Origin: Streptomyces fagopyri
Lineage (GTDB): Bacteria > Actinomycetota > Actinomycetes > Streptomycetales > Streptomycetaceae
Length of the DNA: 64,000 nt
Assembly: GCF_009498275.1 (NCBI RefSeq)
Contig: NZ_CP045643.1
Span: 8,494,001 to 8,558,000, forward strand
Reading direction: 5' to 3'
Shown here: piece after piece, positions 41,496 through 50,987 of the stretch
Layout of the letters: each line of letters starts with the position of its first letter
Numbering within the stretch: position 1 is the first letter of the stretch
Translations under genes and position numbers: made by a program
Notes under the pieces: model-generated
Told to the model about the DNA's origin: nothing
The model's database searches: none
Seen by the model: only the letters and a program-made list of their open reading frames with translations

Positions 41496-42653
41496 ATGGA
41501 ACCGACAGGCGTGGGCGTCATCGGCGGCAGCACCAGTGGGTGGGCCTCCCTCTCGCACATCCCCGCGATCAACGCCTCGGCGGCCTTCGAGCTGCGGGCC
41601 GTCAGCACCTCCCGGCCCAGTTCGGCGCGGGCCGCGGCGGCCGAGTACGGGGTGCCGGCCTACGACAACCATCAGGACCTGGTCGCCCATCCCGGCGTCG
41701 ATCTGGTCGTCGTCGCGGTGAAGGTGACCGAGCACCTCGAACTGGTCTCCGCGGCCCTCGACGCGGGCAAGATGGTCTACAGCGAATGGCCGCTGGGCAA
41801 CGGCCTGGCCGAGGCGGAGCTGCTGTCCCAGCGTGCCGGGGCGGCCGGGGTCCGCACCGTCGTGGGACTGCAGGGACGGTACGCGCCCGAGGTCCGCTTC
41901 GCCCGCGACCTGATCCGCGACGGATACGTCGGCAGGGTGCTGGGCACCACCCTCTCCGGTTCCGGCATGGTCTGGGGACCGGAGGTCGCCACCCACGGCC
42001 AGGCGTACTGGTACGACAGGGCGAACGGTGCGACGCCCCTCACCTCACCCACGCTGCACGCCCTCGACCCGCTGCACCACGTGCTCGGCGAGTTCGAGTC
42101 CGTTGCCGCGAACCTGGTGGTGGGCCGCACCCGGGCGACGGTCGCGGAGGACGGCCGGAGCGTTCCCGTCACGGCGGCCGACCAGGTCGCCGTGATCGGT
42201 ACGCTCGCCGGCGGCGCCTCCGCGTCGGTCTTCTATCGCGGCGGCACCTCGCGCGCCGGGAACTTCCGCTGGGAGATCAACGGCACCGAGGGAGATCTCG
42301 TGCTGACCGCCGACTGGGGCAACATGCAGGTCGCGGCGCTCACGCTGGCGGGCGGCCGGGGCGCCGACGCGGTGACGGCACCGCTGCCGGTGCCCGCGTC
42401 GTACACGGGCGGTCTGTCTCCGGACCTCGCCGCCTCACCGGCCGCCAATGTGGCACGGCTGTACGAGCGCTTCGCGCGCGATCTGGCCGACGGGACCCAC
42501 ACCGTGCCCGACTTCGCCCACGCCCTCGCGCGCCACCGGCTGATCGACGCCATCGAACAGGCCGCCGCCACGGGCGCGACCCGGACACCCGTCACGACCC
42601 GGACACCCGCGACGGTCCCCACCGGGTCCGCGACGACGGCGGACGGCCGCTGA
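41496..42653 (+). CDS. Gfo/Idh/MocA-family oxidoreductase
   Basis: 385 residues from the ATG at 41496. N-terminal NAD(P) domain: GVGVIGGSTSGWASLSHIPAI, with VDLVVVAVKVTEHLELVSAALDAGKMVYSEWPL, the EKP-like site being E-W-P. The C-terminal domain includes GVRTVVGLQGRYAPEVRFAR and LHALDPLHHVLGEF. The last 25 residues are a Thr/Pro tail. The loop GGSTSG departs from the usual GxGxxG. Substrate probably a polyol or sugar derivative, not predictable. Confidence 0.9.
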   Translation: MEPTGVGVIGGSTSGWASLSHIPAINASAAFELRAVSTSRPSSARAAAAEYGVPAYDNHQDLVAHPGVDLVVVAVKVTEHLELVSAALDAGKMVYSEWPLGNGLAEAELLSQRAGAAGVRTVVGLQGRYAPEVRFARDLIRDGYVGRVLGTTLSGSGMVWGPEVATHGQAYWYDRANGATPLTSPTLHALDPLHHVLGEFESVAANLVVGRTRATVAEDGRSVPVTAADQVAVIGTLAGGASASVFYRGGTSRAGNFRWEINGTEGDLVLTADWGNMQVAALTLAGGRGADAVTAPLPVPASYTGGLSPDLAASPAANVARLYERFARDLADGTHTVPDFAHALARHRLIDAIEQAAATGATRTPVTTRTPATVPTGSATTADGR

Positions 42654-42674
42654 CCGACGGTACGACGGGCGGAC

Positions 42675-42714
42675 CGCGTCCGCGGCCCCCCCCGGGGGGG
42701 GCGCCGCGGACGCG
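42675..42714. terminator. Strong hairpin after the Gfo/Idh gene
   Basis: Arms CGCGTCCGCGGC (42675-42686) and GCCGCGGACGCG (42703-42714) enclose a C-run (to 42693) that pairs with a G-run (42694-42701). One very stable stem 22 nt after the stop at 42653. Confidence 0.8.
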
Positions 42715-42922
42715 TCGGCCCCCACCCACCCGGCGTCCGTGACAGGTCGGGTAATCGGCCGATGGCGGAGGGTGGCCTTCGTGTAGCCGGAATGTACTTG
42801 GGCACCTGAAAGGTTGGCAATTACATCGAGCCCGTAGTCTCGACGAAGGCCAGTGCGCGCGCCGAGAGGCCGTGCGACCCAGTGCGCGGACCACCCGGTC
42901 CGCTCCGACCAGCGAGGGACCC

Positions 42923-44245
42923 GTGACCCACCCCACCCCCGAGCAGCCCGCCGACCTCGTGGCCCGGCTGCGCGCCACCTTCCGCTCCGGCCGTACCAAG
43001 CCCGTCGAGTGGCGCACGGCCCAGCTGCGCGGACTGCGCGAGATGCTCACGGCGCACGGCGAGGACCTCGCGCAGGCGCTCCACGCCGATCTCGGCAAGA
43101 GCTCCACCGAGGCCTACCGCACCGAGATCGACTTCACCGTCCGGGAGATCGACCACACCCTGGAACACCTCGACGGGTGGCTGCGCCCGCAGGCCGCTCC
43201 GGTCCCGGCGTACCTCGGCGCGGACGCGACCGCGTGGACGCGGTACGACCCGCTGGGCGTGGTCCTGGTCATCGCTCCCTGGAACTATCCCGTCCAGCTC
43301 CTGCTGACGCCGATGCTCGGCGCGCTGGCCGCGGGCAACACGGTCGTCGTCAAGCCCAGCGAACTCGCCCCCGCCACCTCGGCCGCCGTCGCACGGCTGT
43401 TGCCCCGGTATCTCGACACCGACGCCGTCGCGGTCGTCGAGGGCGCCGTGGCGGAGACCACCGCGCTGCTGGCAGAGCGCTTCGACCACATCTTCTACAC
43501 CGGCAACGGCGTCGTCGGCCGCATAGTGATGCGGGCCGCCGCGGAACACCTCACCCCGGTGGTGCTCGAACTGGGCGGAAAGTCACCGGCGTTCGTCGAC
43601 CGCGACACCGACCTGGCCGTCGTCGCCGACCGGCTCGCCCGCGGCAAGTTCCTGAACGCCGGCCAGACCTGCGTCGCGCCCGACTACGTCCTCACCGACC
43701 CGGAGACCGCACGCGCGCTGGAGCCCGAACTCGTCCGCGCCGTGGAGGAGCTGTTCGGCACCGAGCCGCGGCGGTCCACCGAGTACGGACGGATCGTCAA
43801 CGAGCGCCACTTCGACCGGCTCGGCTCCCTGCTCGACTCCGGCCGCACCGTGACGGGCGGCACCGGCGACCGTGCCACCAAGTACCTCGCGCCGACCGTT
43901 CTCGCGGACGTCGACCCCGAGGCGCCCGTCATGCGGGAGGAGATCTTCGGCCCGATCCTGCCGATCGTGACGGTGTCAGGCCTGGACGAGGCCGTCGACT
44001 TCATCAACGACCGTGACAAGCCGCTGGCCCTCTACGTCTTCACCGAGTCGGACACCACCCGGGAGCGGATGGCCGCAGAGACCTCGTCCGGAGGGCTCGG
44101 CCTCGGGTTGCCGCTGGCCCATCTGACCGTCTCCGACCTGCCGTTCGGCGGAGTCGGCGAGAGCGGCATGGGCAGTTACCACGGCCGCTACTCCATCGAG
44201 ACGTTCAGCCACCGCAAGGCGGTACTGGAGAAGCCGCTGAGCTGA
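42923..44245 (+). CDS. Aldehyde dehydrogenase
   Basis: 440 residues from a GTG at 42923 (GAGGGA upstream). Class 3-like short ALDH: VVLVIAPWNYPVQLLLTPML, FYTGNGVVGRIVMRAA, LELGGKSPAFVD (Glu), GKFLNAGQTCVAPDYVLT (catalytic Cys), EEIFGPILPIV, LPFGGVGESGMGSYHG. It lacks the C-terminal membrane tail of fatty-aldehyde forms. Oxidises aldehydes with NAD(P)+; the physiological substrate is unknown. Single gene. Confidence 0.93.
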   Translation: MTHPTPEQPADLVARLRATFRSGRTKPVEWRTAQLRGLREMLTAHGEDLAQALHADLGKSSTEAYRTEIDFTVREIDHTLEHLDGWLRPQAAPVPAYLGADATAWTRYDPLGVVLVIAPWNYPVQLLLTPMLGALAAGNTVVVKPSELAPATSAAVARLLPRYLDTDAVAVVEGAVAETTALLAERFDHIFYTGNGVVGRIVMRAAAEHLTPVVLELGGKSPAFVDRDTDLAVVADRLARGKFLNAGQTCVAPDYVLTDPETARALEPELVRAVEELFGTEPRRSTEYGRIVNERHFDRLGSLLDSGRTVTGGTGDRATKYLAPTVLADVDPEAPVMREEIFGPILPIVTVSGLDEAVDFINDRDKPLALYVFTESDTTRERMAAETSSGGLGLGLPLAHLTVSDLPFGGVGESGMGSYHGRYSIETFSHRKAVLEKPLS

Positions 44246-44334
44246 GGCGCCGAGAAGCTCAGGAGCTGAGGTGGGCGCAGGCGAGTACGGTGCCCACCGA
44301 GCGATGACCGGCGACCGGGGCGGCTCCGGCGCAC

Positions 44335-44412
44335 CGGTGTCGACTTCGGCGGACCCATGCCGACTCGGTCAGACCCGTGCCGACTTCGGTGGACCCGCGC
44401 CCACCCCGGTCG
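44335..44412 (+). repeat. Imperfect repeats in the gap before the NTF2-like gene
   Basis: The 246-nt gap 44246-44491 holds three degenerate copies of a GCCGACTTCGGTGGACCC-like element (about 44340, 44358 and 44378) and no gene. GTTAGC at 44478-44483, 8 nt before the next GTG, may be a -10 giving a leaderless mRNA. Confidence 0.4.
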
Positions 44413-44491
44413 ACCGGGCCGGCTCCGCGCCCGCGAAGAGGGTTGCCAGGTGACCGTACGGGGTCACGCGGGCCCGTGTTAGCGTCGCGGC

Positions 44492-44890
44492 GTGTCCCAG
44501 ACTGAGATCGACCTGGTAACCGCCGAGTTCTTCGGCGCCTTCGACAACCGGGGTGGCAGGACCGCCGACCTGGAACGCCTCCGCCGGCTGGTCCTTCCCG
44601 GCGGTGTGATCGTCAAGACGGGCCCGGACTTCACCGTCTACACGGTCGAGGAGTTCATCGCGCCCCGCCGGACGCTGCTGGGCGACGGCCGGCTGGTCGA
44701 GTTCCGCGAATGGGAGACCTCCGAACGGACCGACATCGCCGGCGATGTCGCCTCGCGCGTCGGCGAGTACCGCAAGTCCGGGATTCTCGACGGTGAGCCG
44801 TTCGAGGGCGGCGGGGTCAAGACCATTCAGTTCGTGCGCACTTCCGCGGGTTGGCGTATCTCGGCGTTCGCCTGGTACGACCACCCCTGA
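44492..44890 (+). CDS. NTF2-like (DUF4440-type) protein
   Basis: 132 residues from a GTG at 44492. Pattern of a cone-shaped NTF2/SnoaL-like fold: an N-terminal helix EIDLVTAEFFGAFDNRGG, LVLPGGVIVKTGPDFTVYTVEEFI, central strands and a C-terminal GGGVKTIQFVRTSAGWRISAFAWYD. Such small proteins may be enzymes or binding domains; no catalytic residues can be assigned. Confidence 0.85.
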   Translation: MSQTEIDLVTAEFFGAFDNRGGRTADLERLRRLVLPGGVIVKTGPDFTVYTVEEFIAPRRTLLGDGRLVEFREWETSERTDIAGDVASRVGEYRKSGILDGEPFEGGGVKTIQFVRTSAGWRISAFAWYDHP

Positions 44891-45032
44891 CCGTCGTGGC
44901 GTGGGCACCCTGGACCGATCCGGCGGGAGATCCGGCGCCGGTCCGGCTTCCCGTGGCGGGACGGCGCCGGAGGCCCGCTCGCCGCGGAGGCCGTCGACCT
45001 GACCCCGCAGGGCCGTGTGCGAAACTGCCACG

Positions 45033-45944
45033 ATGACCTCAGAGATGATCACCGCGGCGGCCGCGGGTGCCTGGCGACTCGGAGATCTCGACGTCAACCG
45101 CATCGGGTTCGGCGCCATGCGGCTCACGGGCAGCGGGCCCTTCCACCGGGGTACGCCGAGCGACCGTGACCGCGCGATCGCCGTGTTGCGGCGCGCGATC
45201 GAGCTCGGTGTCGATCACATCGACACCGCCGCCTTCTACTTCTCGGCGCTGCGTTCCGCGAACGAACTGATCAACAGCGCGCTGGCACCGTACGACGACG
45301 ATCTGGTGATCGTCACGAAGGTGGGCCCGTACCGCGACTACGCGGGGGAGTGGGGCGCCGCCGCCCGGCCGGACCAACTGCGTTCCCATGTCGAGGAGAA
45401 TCTGCGCCAGCTCGGGCGCGACCATCTCGACGTGGTGAACCTGCGCCGGATGGGGCAGGACTCGATCGCCGAACACTTCGGCGCGCTCGCCGAGTTGCGC
45501 GAAGCGGGCCTGATCCGGCACCTCGGCGTCTCCGACGTCGAGCCCCGGCAGCTGGCGGAGGCGCGGGCCATCGCGCCCGTGGTGTGCGTGCAGAACCGCT
45601 ACGGCCTCGGCTCCACCGATCCCGGAACCGACGAACTGCTGCGTGTCTGCGGGGACTTGGGTATCGCGTTCGTGCCGTTCTTCGCGATCGCCGGCAAGGG
45701 CGGCGCGAAGGGCCCCGGTGGTACGCACGGTTCGGACGGTGAGGTGCTCGCCGTCGCGCGGGCCCACGACGCCACCCCCGCGCAGATCCGTCTGGCGTGG
45801 ACGCTGCGGCAGGGCCCGCACGTACTGGCCATTCCCGGCACCGGCAACCCGGACCACCTCACCGAGAACATCGCCGCGGGTGCGCTGCGGCTCACCGACG
45901 ACGAGGTGGCCCGACTGGACGCGGTCCACCGGCCGGGGGACTGA
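45033..45944 (+). CDS. Aldo/keto reductase
   Basis: 303 residues. TIM-barrel AKR: VNRIGFGAMRLTGSGPF, GVDHIDTAAFYFSALRSANELI (Asp and Tyr of the tetrad), VIVTKVGPYRDYAGEWG (Lys), then LGRDHLDVVNLRRM. The catalytic His position is replaced in the VVNLRRM strand, as in the AKR13/potassium-channel-beta-like group. C-terminal NADP site VLAIPGTGNPDHLTENI. Reduces aldehydes with NADPH; substrate unknown. Confidence 0.92.
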   Translation: MTSEMITAAAAGAWRLGDLDVNRIGFGAMRLTGSGPFHRGTPSDRDRAIAVLRRAIELGVDHIDTAAFYFSALRSANELINSALAPYDDDLVIVTKVGPYRDYAGEWGAAARPDQLRSHVEENLRQLGRDHLDVVNLRRMGQDSIAEHFGALAELREAGLIRHLGVSDVEPRQLAEARAIAPVVCVQNRYGLGSTDPGTDELLRVCGDLGIAFVPFFAIAGKGGAKGPGGTHGSDGEVLAVARAHDATPAQIRLAWTLRQGPHVLAIPGTGNPDHLTENIAAGALRLTDDEVARLDAVHRPGD

Positions 45945-46043
45945 TCGCGACGCCCGGCCGTCGCACCGAGCGACTCACGCCCCGGGCGGCCCGCCCGGCC
46001 CCGGTCCGGGTCTCCCCGGCCGGCGCCGTCGAGACCGGAAGGT

Positions 46044-46754
46044 TCAGCCCAGCCGCGCGTGCAGGAAGGGCACCGTGCTCTCCCACGCGCGCTCGGCCGA
46101 CTCGGGGTCGTACGTCTCCGGTCGGCCGTCGTTGAAGAAGGCGTGGTCGGCGGGGTAGAGACGGAGGTCCGGGGTGACGCCGGACTGCCGCCCGACCGCC
46201 TCGCCCAACTGCTCCAGGCTCTCCTTGGGGATGCTCGTGTCGAGCTCGCCGTAGTGGCCGAGGATCTCCGCCTTGAGACCCGAGAAGTCGGGCATCTCGC
46301 CCTGGATGACGCCGTAGAACGGCACCGCCGCGCCGACCCGCGGGTCGGCCGCCGCGAGGTACAGGACGAAGCCTCCGCCCATGCAGAAGCCGACCGCGCC
46401 CACGGTGTCCGAGGTGACCTCGGGCAGGCCGAGCAGGTGGTCGACCGCGCCGGAGAGCAGGTCGACGCCTCGCGCGACGGGCAGGTCCTGCATCATCCGG
46501 AAGGCCTCACCGCTGTCATGGGCGACGTTGCCGCCGTACAGGTCGGGGGCGAGGGCCACGAAGCCCTCCGCGGCCAGCCGGTCGGCGACCTGCGCGATGT
46601 GGTCGGTCAGGCCCCACCACTCCTGGATGACGATCACACCCGGCCCCCGACCGGACGGCGGCAACGCCAGATAGCCGTGGGCGGTGGTTCCGGCACTGGG
46701 GAAGGTCACGTTCTGATGGGCCGGGGCTCCGGTCGGCTTCGGCAGCTCGGACAT
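46044..46754 (-). CDS. Dienelactone hydrolase family protein
   Basis: 236 residues from the ATG at 46754. Alpha/beta hydrolase: PGVIVIQEWWGLTDHIAQVADRLAAEGFVALAPDLYGG, nucleophile elbow VGAVGFCMGGGFVLYLAA (Cys), Asp in GHYGELDTSIP, and His in YPADHAFFNDGRPETYD. The Cys-Asp-His triad is intact, as in dienelactone hydrolases. Probably hydrolyses lactones or esters. Its start lies 73 nt after the end of the SBF gene on the same strand. Confidence 0.93.
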   Translation of the reverse strand: MSELPKPTGAPAHQNVTFPSAGTTAHGYLALPPSGRGPGVIVIQEWWGLTDHIAQVADRLAAEGFVALAPDLYGGNVAHDSGEAFRMMQDLPVARGVDLLSGAVDHLLGLPEVTSDTVGAVGFCMGGGFVLYLAAADPRVGAAVPFYGVIQGEMPDFSGLKAEILGHYGELDTSIPKESLEQLGEAVGRQSGVTPDLRLYPADHAFFNDGRPETYDPESAERAWESTVPFLHARLG

Positions 46755-46827
46755 GGCTCTCAACTCCTGTGGGGACAGCGCTTGTCAGGGGGCCGGTGGA
46801 ACCGGTCCCGGATCACTGCCAACGATG

Positions 46828-47880
46828 TCATGCGCGGGCGCGCTTCCCGGCCCCGGCCCGCACGACGCGGCCCGCGGCCACCTTCTGCAGCAGGCTGTAG
46901 GCCAGTACCGGCAGCAGCACGTGGGGTCTGTCGGGCAGGGCCGTGGTGATGAGGACCGCGCTCGCGCTGCTGTTGTTCATTCCGCAGGCCAGCGTCACCG
47001 AGGCACCCGTGGGAGTGTCCAGGCGCAGCATCCGGGCGGTGATCCGGCCCAGGCCGAACGACAGCCCGCACACCAGGGCGGCGACGGCCAGCGCGGCCGC
47101 CATCAGCACCGGCTCCGGACGGGCGAGGAAAGGCCCCAGGACGCCGCTGGCGTTGATGTACGTCAGCAGGAGCGACCCGAACAGGGAGGCGGGCGGTGCC
47201 AAGCCGAGCACCAGGCGCAGGGGGCGGCCCGGCAGGACGAGCCGGGACAGGATGCCGGCGGCGCACGGGAGCAGGACTCCGGTCAGCGCGAAATCGTGCC
47301 CGGCGGTCCGGGCGGCGTGCGTCAGCGCCTCCGCGTAGCCTCCGCGCAGCAGCGGACACAGGGCCGTCATGGTCACCGGGATCGTGAGCGGGCCGACGAT
47401 CGTCGACGCCAGCACCAGTCCGACGGTCGTAGGCTGGTCACCCTCGCCCCTGCTCGTCCACACGGTGGCACCGGCCGCCACGGGCATCGCGGCGATCAGG
47501 ATCATCGCCGCGACCAGTCCGCTGCCGCCGTCGCTGTCCGGGGTCCGGTGCAGAGCGAAGGCCACGCCGGGGATGATCAGCAGGGGTGCGACCAGATGGA
47601 GGATCAGGCCGGTCAGCAGCGGGACGGGCCGGACGAGCAGGGCCCGCAGCTGGTGGACCGGCACCTGGAGGCCGGCGGTGAACAGCACCAGCGAGAGCAG
47701 GAGATGCGGCGTCCGTAAGGCGACCTCGATGACTCCGCCGTCGCCGATCGTGTGCGGGCGGCGCAGCCACAGACCAGGCGCCGATACGGTCGCGGCGGCG
47801 AGGTAGGCCGCGCCGACGGCCCAGCCGAGGTGGCTACGGAGGAGGCTGAGGGGGGAACTTGCGGCGGGAGTGGGGGTCAT
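46828..47880 (-). CDS. Bile-acid/sodium-symporter-family (SBF-like) transporter
   Basis: 350 residues, nine to ten hydrophobic segments. The sequence GASVTLACGMNNSSASAVLI near residue 300 matches the conserved discontinuous helix of the SBF/ACR3/YocS fold, as does MILIAAMPVAAGATVWTSRGEGD. It would import an organic anion with sodium. Its ATG lies inside the end of the PAP2 gene (47-nt overlap), implying coupled translation; the dienelactone hydrolase gene follows. Confidence 0.85.
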   Translation of the reverse strand: MTPTPAASSPLSLLRSHLGWAVGAAYLAAATVSAPGLWLRRPHTIGDGGVIEVALRTPHLLLSLVLFTAGLQVPVHQLRALLVRPVPLLTGLILHLVAPLLIIPGVAFALHRTPDSDGGSGLVAAMILIAAMPVAAGATVWTSRGEGDQPTTVGLVLASTIVGPLTIPVTMTALCPLLRGGYAEALTHAARTAGHDFALTGVLLPCAAGILSRLVLPGRPLRLVLGLAPPASLFGSLLLTYINASGVLGPFLARPEPVLMAAALAVAALVCGLSFGLGRITARMLRLDTPTGASVTLACGMNNSSASAVLITTALPDRPHVLLPVLAYSLLQKVAAGRVVRAGAGKRARA

Positions 47881-48580
47881 CGCGGCGCTCTTCCGTCGTC
47901 AGGGCATCGGGGCGGGAACGGAGCGCCGGTATGGAGGAGCGCGCGGGTGGCGCGAAGCGGGCGACGAGGTGGACGGTGAGGCTCAGCCAGCACAGGCCGA
48001 ACAGCCAGCCGCCGAGCACGTCGGAGAACCAGTGGACGCCCAGATAGACCCGGCTCAGCCCGACGAGGACGGACCAGCAGCCGACCACCAGGGCGAGCGG
48101 CCGTCCGGCGCGCGGGGCCCGAGCCTGCAGTGCGAGGACCAGCAGCCCGCCGCTGACGGCGGACGTGGTGGTGTGACCCGAGGGGAAGGACCACCCGGAC
48201 GCGTGCGTGGCCCACTCCGCGACCGGGGGGCGGGGACGGGCGACCAGGGTCATCACGGCGTACCGCACGGCTTGGGCGGCGGCGAGGCAGCCGACACAGC
48301 CGAGGGCGCGCAGGAACCGCTCCCGCGCGGTGCGCCCCAGGACGACACCCGCCAGGACGACCAGGGCGTACGGCACGAGGCCCGTCCCGGTGTACGTGAC
48401 CCCTCGGGCCAGAGCCAGGGCCACGGCCGGGCGGTGGCCCGCCGACCAGGTGCTGAGGCCGGCGTCGCCGAAGAGTGTGGCGCCGTCCCGGCCGGTCACG
48501 ACCAGGGTGAGCAGGACGAAGGCGACCAGGCTCCCCACGGCGGTCGATCCCGCGAGGTCGGCCGTGTCCGCGCGCCTCAC
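47834..48580 (-). CDS. PAP2-family membrane phosphatase
   Basis: 248 residues from a GTG at 48580 (GACGGAGC upstream). Five to six membrane helices. The tripartite phosphatase motif is complete: ARPRPPVAEW (K/R-x6-RP), SFPSGHTTTS, and SRVYLGVHWFSDVLGG. Dephosphorylates a lipid phosphate such as undecaprenyl diphosphate or phosphatidic acid. The C-terminal 45 residues are polar and extend over the start of the SBF gene. Confidence 0.92.
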   Translation of the reverse strand: MRRADTADLAGSTAVGSLVAFVLLTLVVTGRDGATLFGDAGLSTWSAGHRPAVALALARGVTYTGTGLVPYALVVLAGVVLGRTARERFLRALGCVGCLAAAQAVRYAVMTLVARPRPPVAEWATHASGWSFPSGHTTTSAVSGGLLVLALQARAPRAGRPLALVVGCWSVLVGLSRVYLGVHWFSDVLGGWLFGLCWLSLTVHLVARFAPPARSSIPALRSRPDALTTEERRDDPHSRRKFPPQPPP

Positions 48581-48736
48581 GACGGCGCTCCGTCGCGCTT
48601 CACGAGGGCGCCCCGGGCACGGGCCGCCCGGACGGGCACGGTGCGCGGCGCTGCGGACATCGCGGAAGGTCCCTTCCCTGGAGGGGCGCGGACACGCGGA
48701 CGCACGCCGTCCGCGCCGACTGCGAACCCACAGACT

Positions 48737-48754
48737 GTCTACATAACTGTAGAC
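48737..48754. promoter_or_regulatory. Operator-like inverted repeat upstream of the PAP2 gene
   Basis: GTCTACA (48737-48743) and TGTAGAC (48748-48754) form a perfect dyad with a 4-nt centre. TACA/TGTA cores are typical of BlaI/CopY-like sites, but with a different spacer; the binding protein is not in view. It lies 157 nt upstream of the PAP2 start and 160 nt before the VOC gene. Confidence 0.45.
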
Positions 48755-48884
48755 GCAAATGCCGCGGGGATCGTTCCCGAGAGGGCCGAAAGAGCCGGCA
48801 CGCCCTTTCCCCCCTGCGTCGCCGACGGGCCGCGCGCTCGTGCGGACCGAGCACGGGGCGGAATGTCGTACCCTACGTGTTACG

Positions 48885-48890
48885 TATAAC
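48885..48890 (+). promoter_or_regulatory. -10 element of the VOC gene
   Basis: TATAAC lies 24 nt before the ATG at 48915, with the ribosome site CCGGAGAGG between. It sits within the near-palindrome TACGTGTTACGTATAACGCA at 48874-48893. Confidence 0.45.
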
Positions 48891-48914
48891 GCACGTACCT
48901 CCGGAGAGGCCCTG

Positions 48915-49307
48915 ATGAGACGCATCGCCCTGGTCACCCTCGTCGTCGACGACTACGACGAGGCGATCCGCTTCTACACCGAGGCACTCGGGTTCCGGCT
49001 GGCCGAGGACGAGCCGCGGCCCGACGGCTCGCGATGGGTCGTCGTCGAGCCGGGCCCGGAGGGCGCTGGCGGCGGACTGCTCCTGGCCCGGGGCAAGAAC
49101 GAGGCGCAGCGTGCCCGGGTCGGCGACCAGACCGGGGGCCGAGTGGGTTTCTTCCTCCACACCGACGACTTCGCCCGCGACCACGCGCGTATGCGTGCCG
49201 CCGGCGTGACCTTCCTGGAGGAGCCGCGCCACGAGCCGTACGGCTCGGTGGCCGTCTTCCAGGACCTGTACGGAAACCGCTGGGACCTTCTGCAGCCCGC
49301 CGTGTAG
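48915..49307 (+). CDS. VOC (glyoxalase-fold) protein
   Basis: 130 residues. Two beta-alpha-beta-beta-beta modules: IALVTLVVDDYDEAIRFYTEALGFRLAEDE, and VGFFLHTDDFARDHARMRAAGVTFLEEPR with AVFQDLYGNRWDLLQP. The metal-binding Glu/His positions of true glyoxalase I are partly present (E in FLEE and the H in FLHTDD), so either a dioxygenase-like or resistance-type enzyme is possible. Single gene ahead of adenosine deaminase. Confidence 0.9.
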   Translation: MRRIALVTLVVDDYDEAIRFYTEALGFRLAEDEPRPDGSRWVVVEPGPEGAGGGLLLARGKNEAQRARVGDQTGGRVGFFLHTDDFARDHARMRAAGVTFLEEPRHEPYGSVAVFQDLYGNRWDLLQPAV

Positions 49308-49388
49308 CCCCGCGGCCCCGCCGTTCGGCCGCACGGCCCCCGCACCGCGCCACCACCCAGAACCGACCTGCCGAGGAAACAGACACGC

Positions 49389-50459
49389 ATGACCGCGCCC
49401 CGCATCGACACCGACACCATCCGCCGTCTCCCCAAGGCCGTGCTGCACGACCACCTCGACGGCGGTCTGCGCCCGGACACCCTCGTGGAGCTCGCCGGGG
49501 CCGTCGGCCACACGCTGCCCACCACCGACCCGCGCGCACTCGCCGCCTGGTACTACGAGGCAGCCAACTCCGGTGACCTGGTGCGCTACATAGCCACCTT
49601 CGAGCACACCCTCGCCGTGATGCAGACCCGCGAGGGACTCCTGCGCACCGCCGAGGAGTACGTCCTCGACCTGGCCGAGGACGGTGTCGTCTACGGCGAG
49701 GTGCGCTACGCGCCCGAGCTGATGGTGAACGGCGGGCTGACCCTGCCCGAGGTCGTCGAGACCGTGCAGGAGGGCCTGGCGGCCGGTATGGCCAAGGCCG
49801 CCGCCGCGGGCACCCCGGTCCGGGTCGGCACGCTGCTGTGCGGGATGCGCATGTTCGACCGCACCCGTGAGATCGCCGACCTCGCGGTGGCGTTCCGGGA
49901 CGCCGGGGTCGTCGGCTTCGACATCGCCGGCGCCGAGGACGGCTTCCCGCCCGCCGACCACCTCGACGCGTTCGAGCACCTGCGCCGCGAGAGCGTGCCG
50001 TTCACCATCCACGCCGGCGAGGCCCACGGACTGCCGAGCATCCACCAGGCCCTCCAGGTCTGCGGTGCCCAGCGCATCGGCCACGGCGTCCGCATCACCG
50101 AGGACATCGTCGACGGCAAACTCGGCCGCCTCGCGGGCTGGGTGCGCGACCGCCGCATCGCCCTGGAGATGTGCCCCACCTCCAACCTCCAGACGGGCGC
50201 GGCCACCTCGATCGCCGACCATCCCATCACCGCCCTGCGGGACCTCGGCTTCCGCGTCACCCTCAACACCGACAACCGGCTGGTCTCGGGCACGACGATG
50301 ACCCGCGAGATGTCGCTGCTGGTCGAGGAGGCGGGCTGGACGGTCGAGGACCTGCGCACGGTCACGGTGAACGCCCTCAAGAGCGCGTTCATCCCGTTCG
50401 ACGAGCGCGCGGCGCTCATCCGGGACGTCGTCCTGCCCGGTTACGAAGCCGCGCTCTGA
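49389..50459 (+). CDS. add: Adenosine deaminase
   Basis: 356 residues. Zinc ligands and catalytic residues are in order: [17 protein letters not shown] (His-x-His), [18 protein letters not shown] (His, Glu), [21 protein letters not shown] and [12 protein letters not shown] (Asp). Length is typical. Deaminates adenosine and deoxyadenosine to inosine in purine salvage. The DN instead of DD at the last site is common in actinomycete forms. Converges with dinB, with a 19-nt tail overlap. Confidence 0.95.
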   Translation: MTAPRIDTDTIRRLPKAVLHDHLDGGLRPDTLVELAGAVGHTLPTTDPRALAAWYYEAANSGDLVRYIATFEHTLAVMQTREGLLRTAEEYVLDLAEDGVVYGEVRYAPELMVNGGLTLPEVVETVQEGLAAGMAKAAAAGTPVRVGTLLCGMRMFDRTREIADLAVAFRDAGVVGFDIAGAEDGFPPADHLDAFEHLRRESVPFTIHAGEAHGLPSIHQALQVCGAQRIGHGVRITEDIVDGKLGRLAGWVRDRRIALEMCPTSNLQTGAATSIADHPITALRDLGFRVTLNTDNRLVSGTTMTREMSLLVEEAGWTVEDLRTVTVNALKSAFIPFDERAALIRDVVLPGYEAAL

Positions 50460-50956
50460 AGGAGCCCCCGGACGTAGGCGGCCTGGCCGACATGCTGCAG
50501 ATCGTCGGCCAGGACGCTCACCAGCCGTACGCCGAGGGTGACCGCCGGGGTCCAGCGCTCGTCCACGACACGGTCGAGTTCCGCGGCGGTGAGCGCGCGC
50601 AGGAAGGCCAGCGTCTGGTCGTGCACGGCGTCGTAGTACCCGAGCAGCAGCTCACCCGATTCGACCCGGACCTCGGCCACCTTCCGGGGGCTGTGACCGT
50701 ACCCCGTGTCGTGGCGCGGCAGGTCGAGCCCGAACCGCGTCTCCCAGCCCTGTGTCAGCCAGACCTGGTCGAGGCCGGCGGCCGCGGCGACATGGTCGTC
50801 CTGGACACGGCTGAGATGCCAGACCAGCCATGACACGGAGTTGACGCTCTCGACGGGACGCGCGTTGAGGGTCTCCGGGGGGAGTCCCTCGACGGCGGCG
50901 TGGACGTCTTCCTGGATGCGGCCGAACGCGTCGACGAGGATGTCCTTTGCGTGCAT
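50441..50956 (-). CDS. DinB-family protein
   Basis: 171 residues from the ATG at 50956. Four-helix DinB fold: [47 protein letters not shown] has the first metal His, [17 protein letters not shown] and [21 protein letters not shown] the others. Probably a metal-dependent thiol transferase; the DUF664/mycothiol-transferase branch is common in actinomycetes. A 26-bp palindrome lies 31 nt upstream. Confidence 0.9.
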   Translation of the reverse strand: MHAKDILVDAFGRIQEDVHAAVEGLPPETLNARPVESVNSVSWLVWHLSRVQDDHVAAAAGLDQVWLTQGWETRFGLDLPRHDTGYGHSPRKVAEVRVESGELLLGYYDAVHDQTLAFLRALTAAELDRVVDERWTPAVTLGVRLVSVLADDLQHVGQAAYVRGLLQSAAS

Positions 50957-50987
50957 CCGTCCACCATCGCGCATCCCGCCGCCCCCT

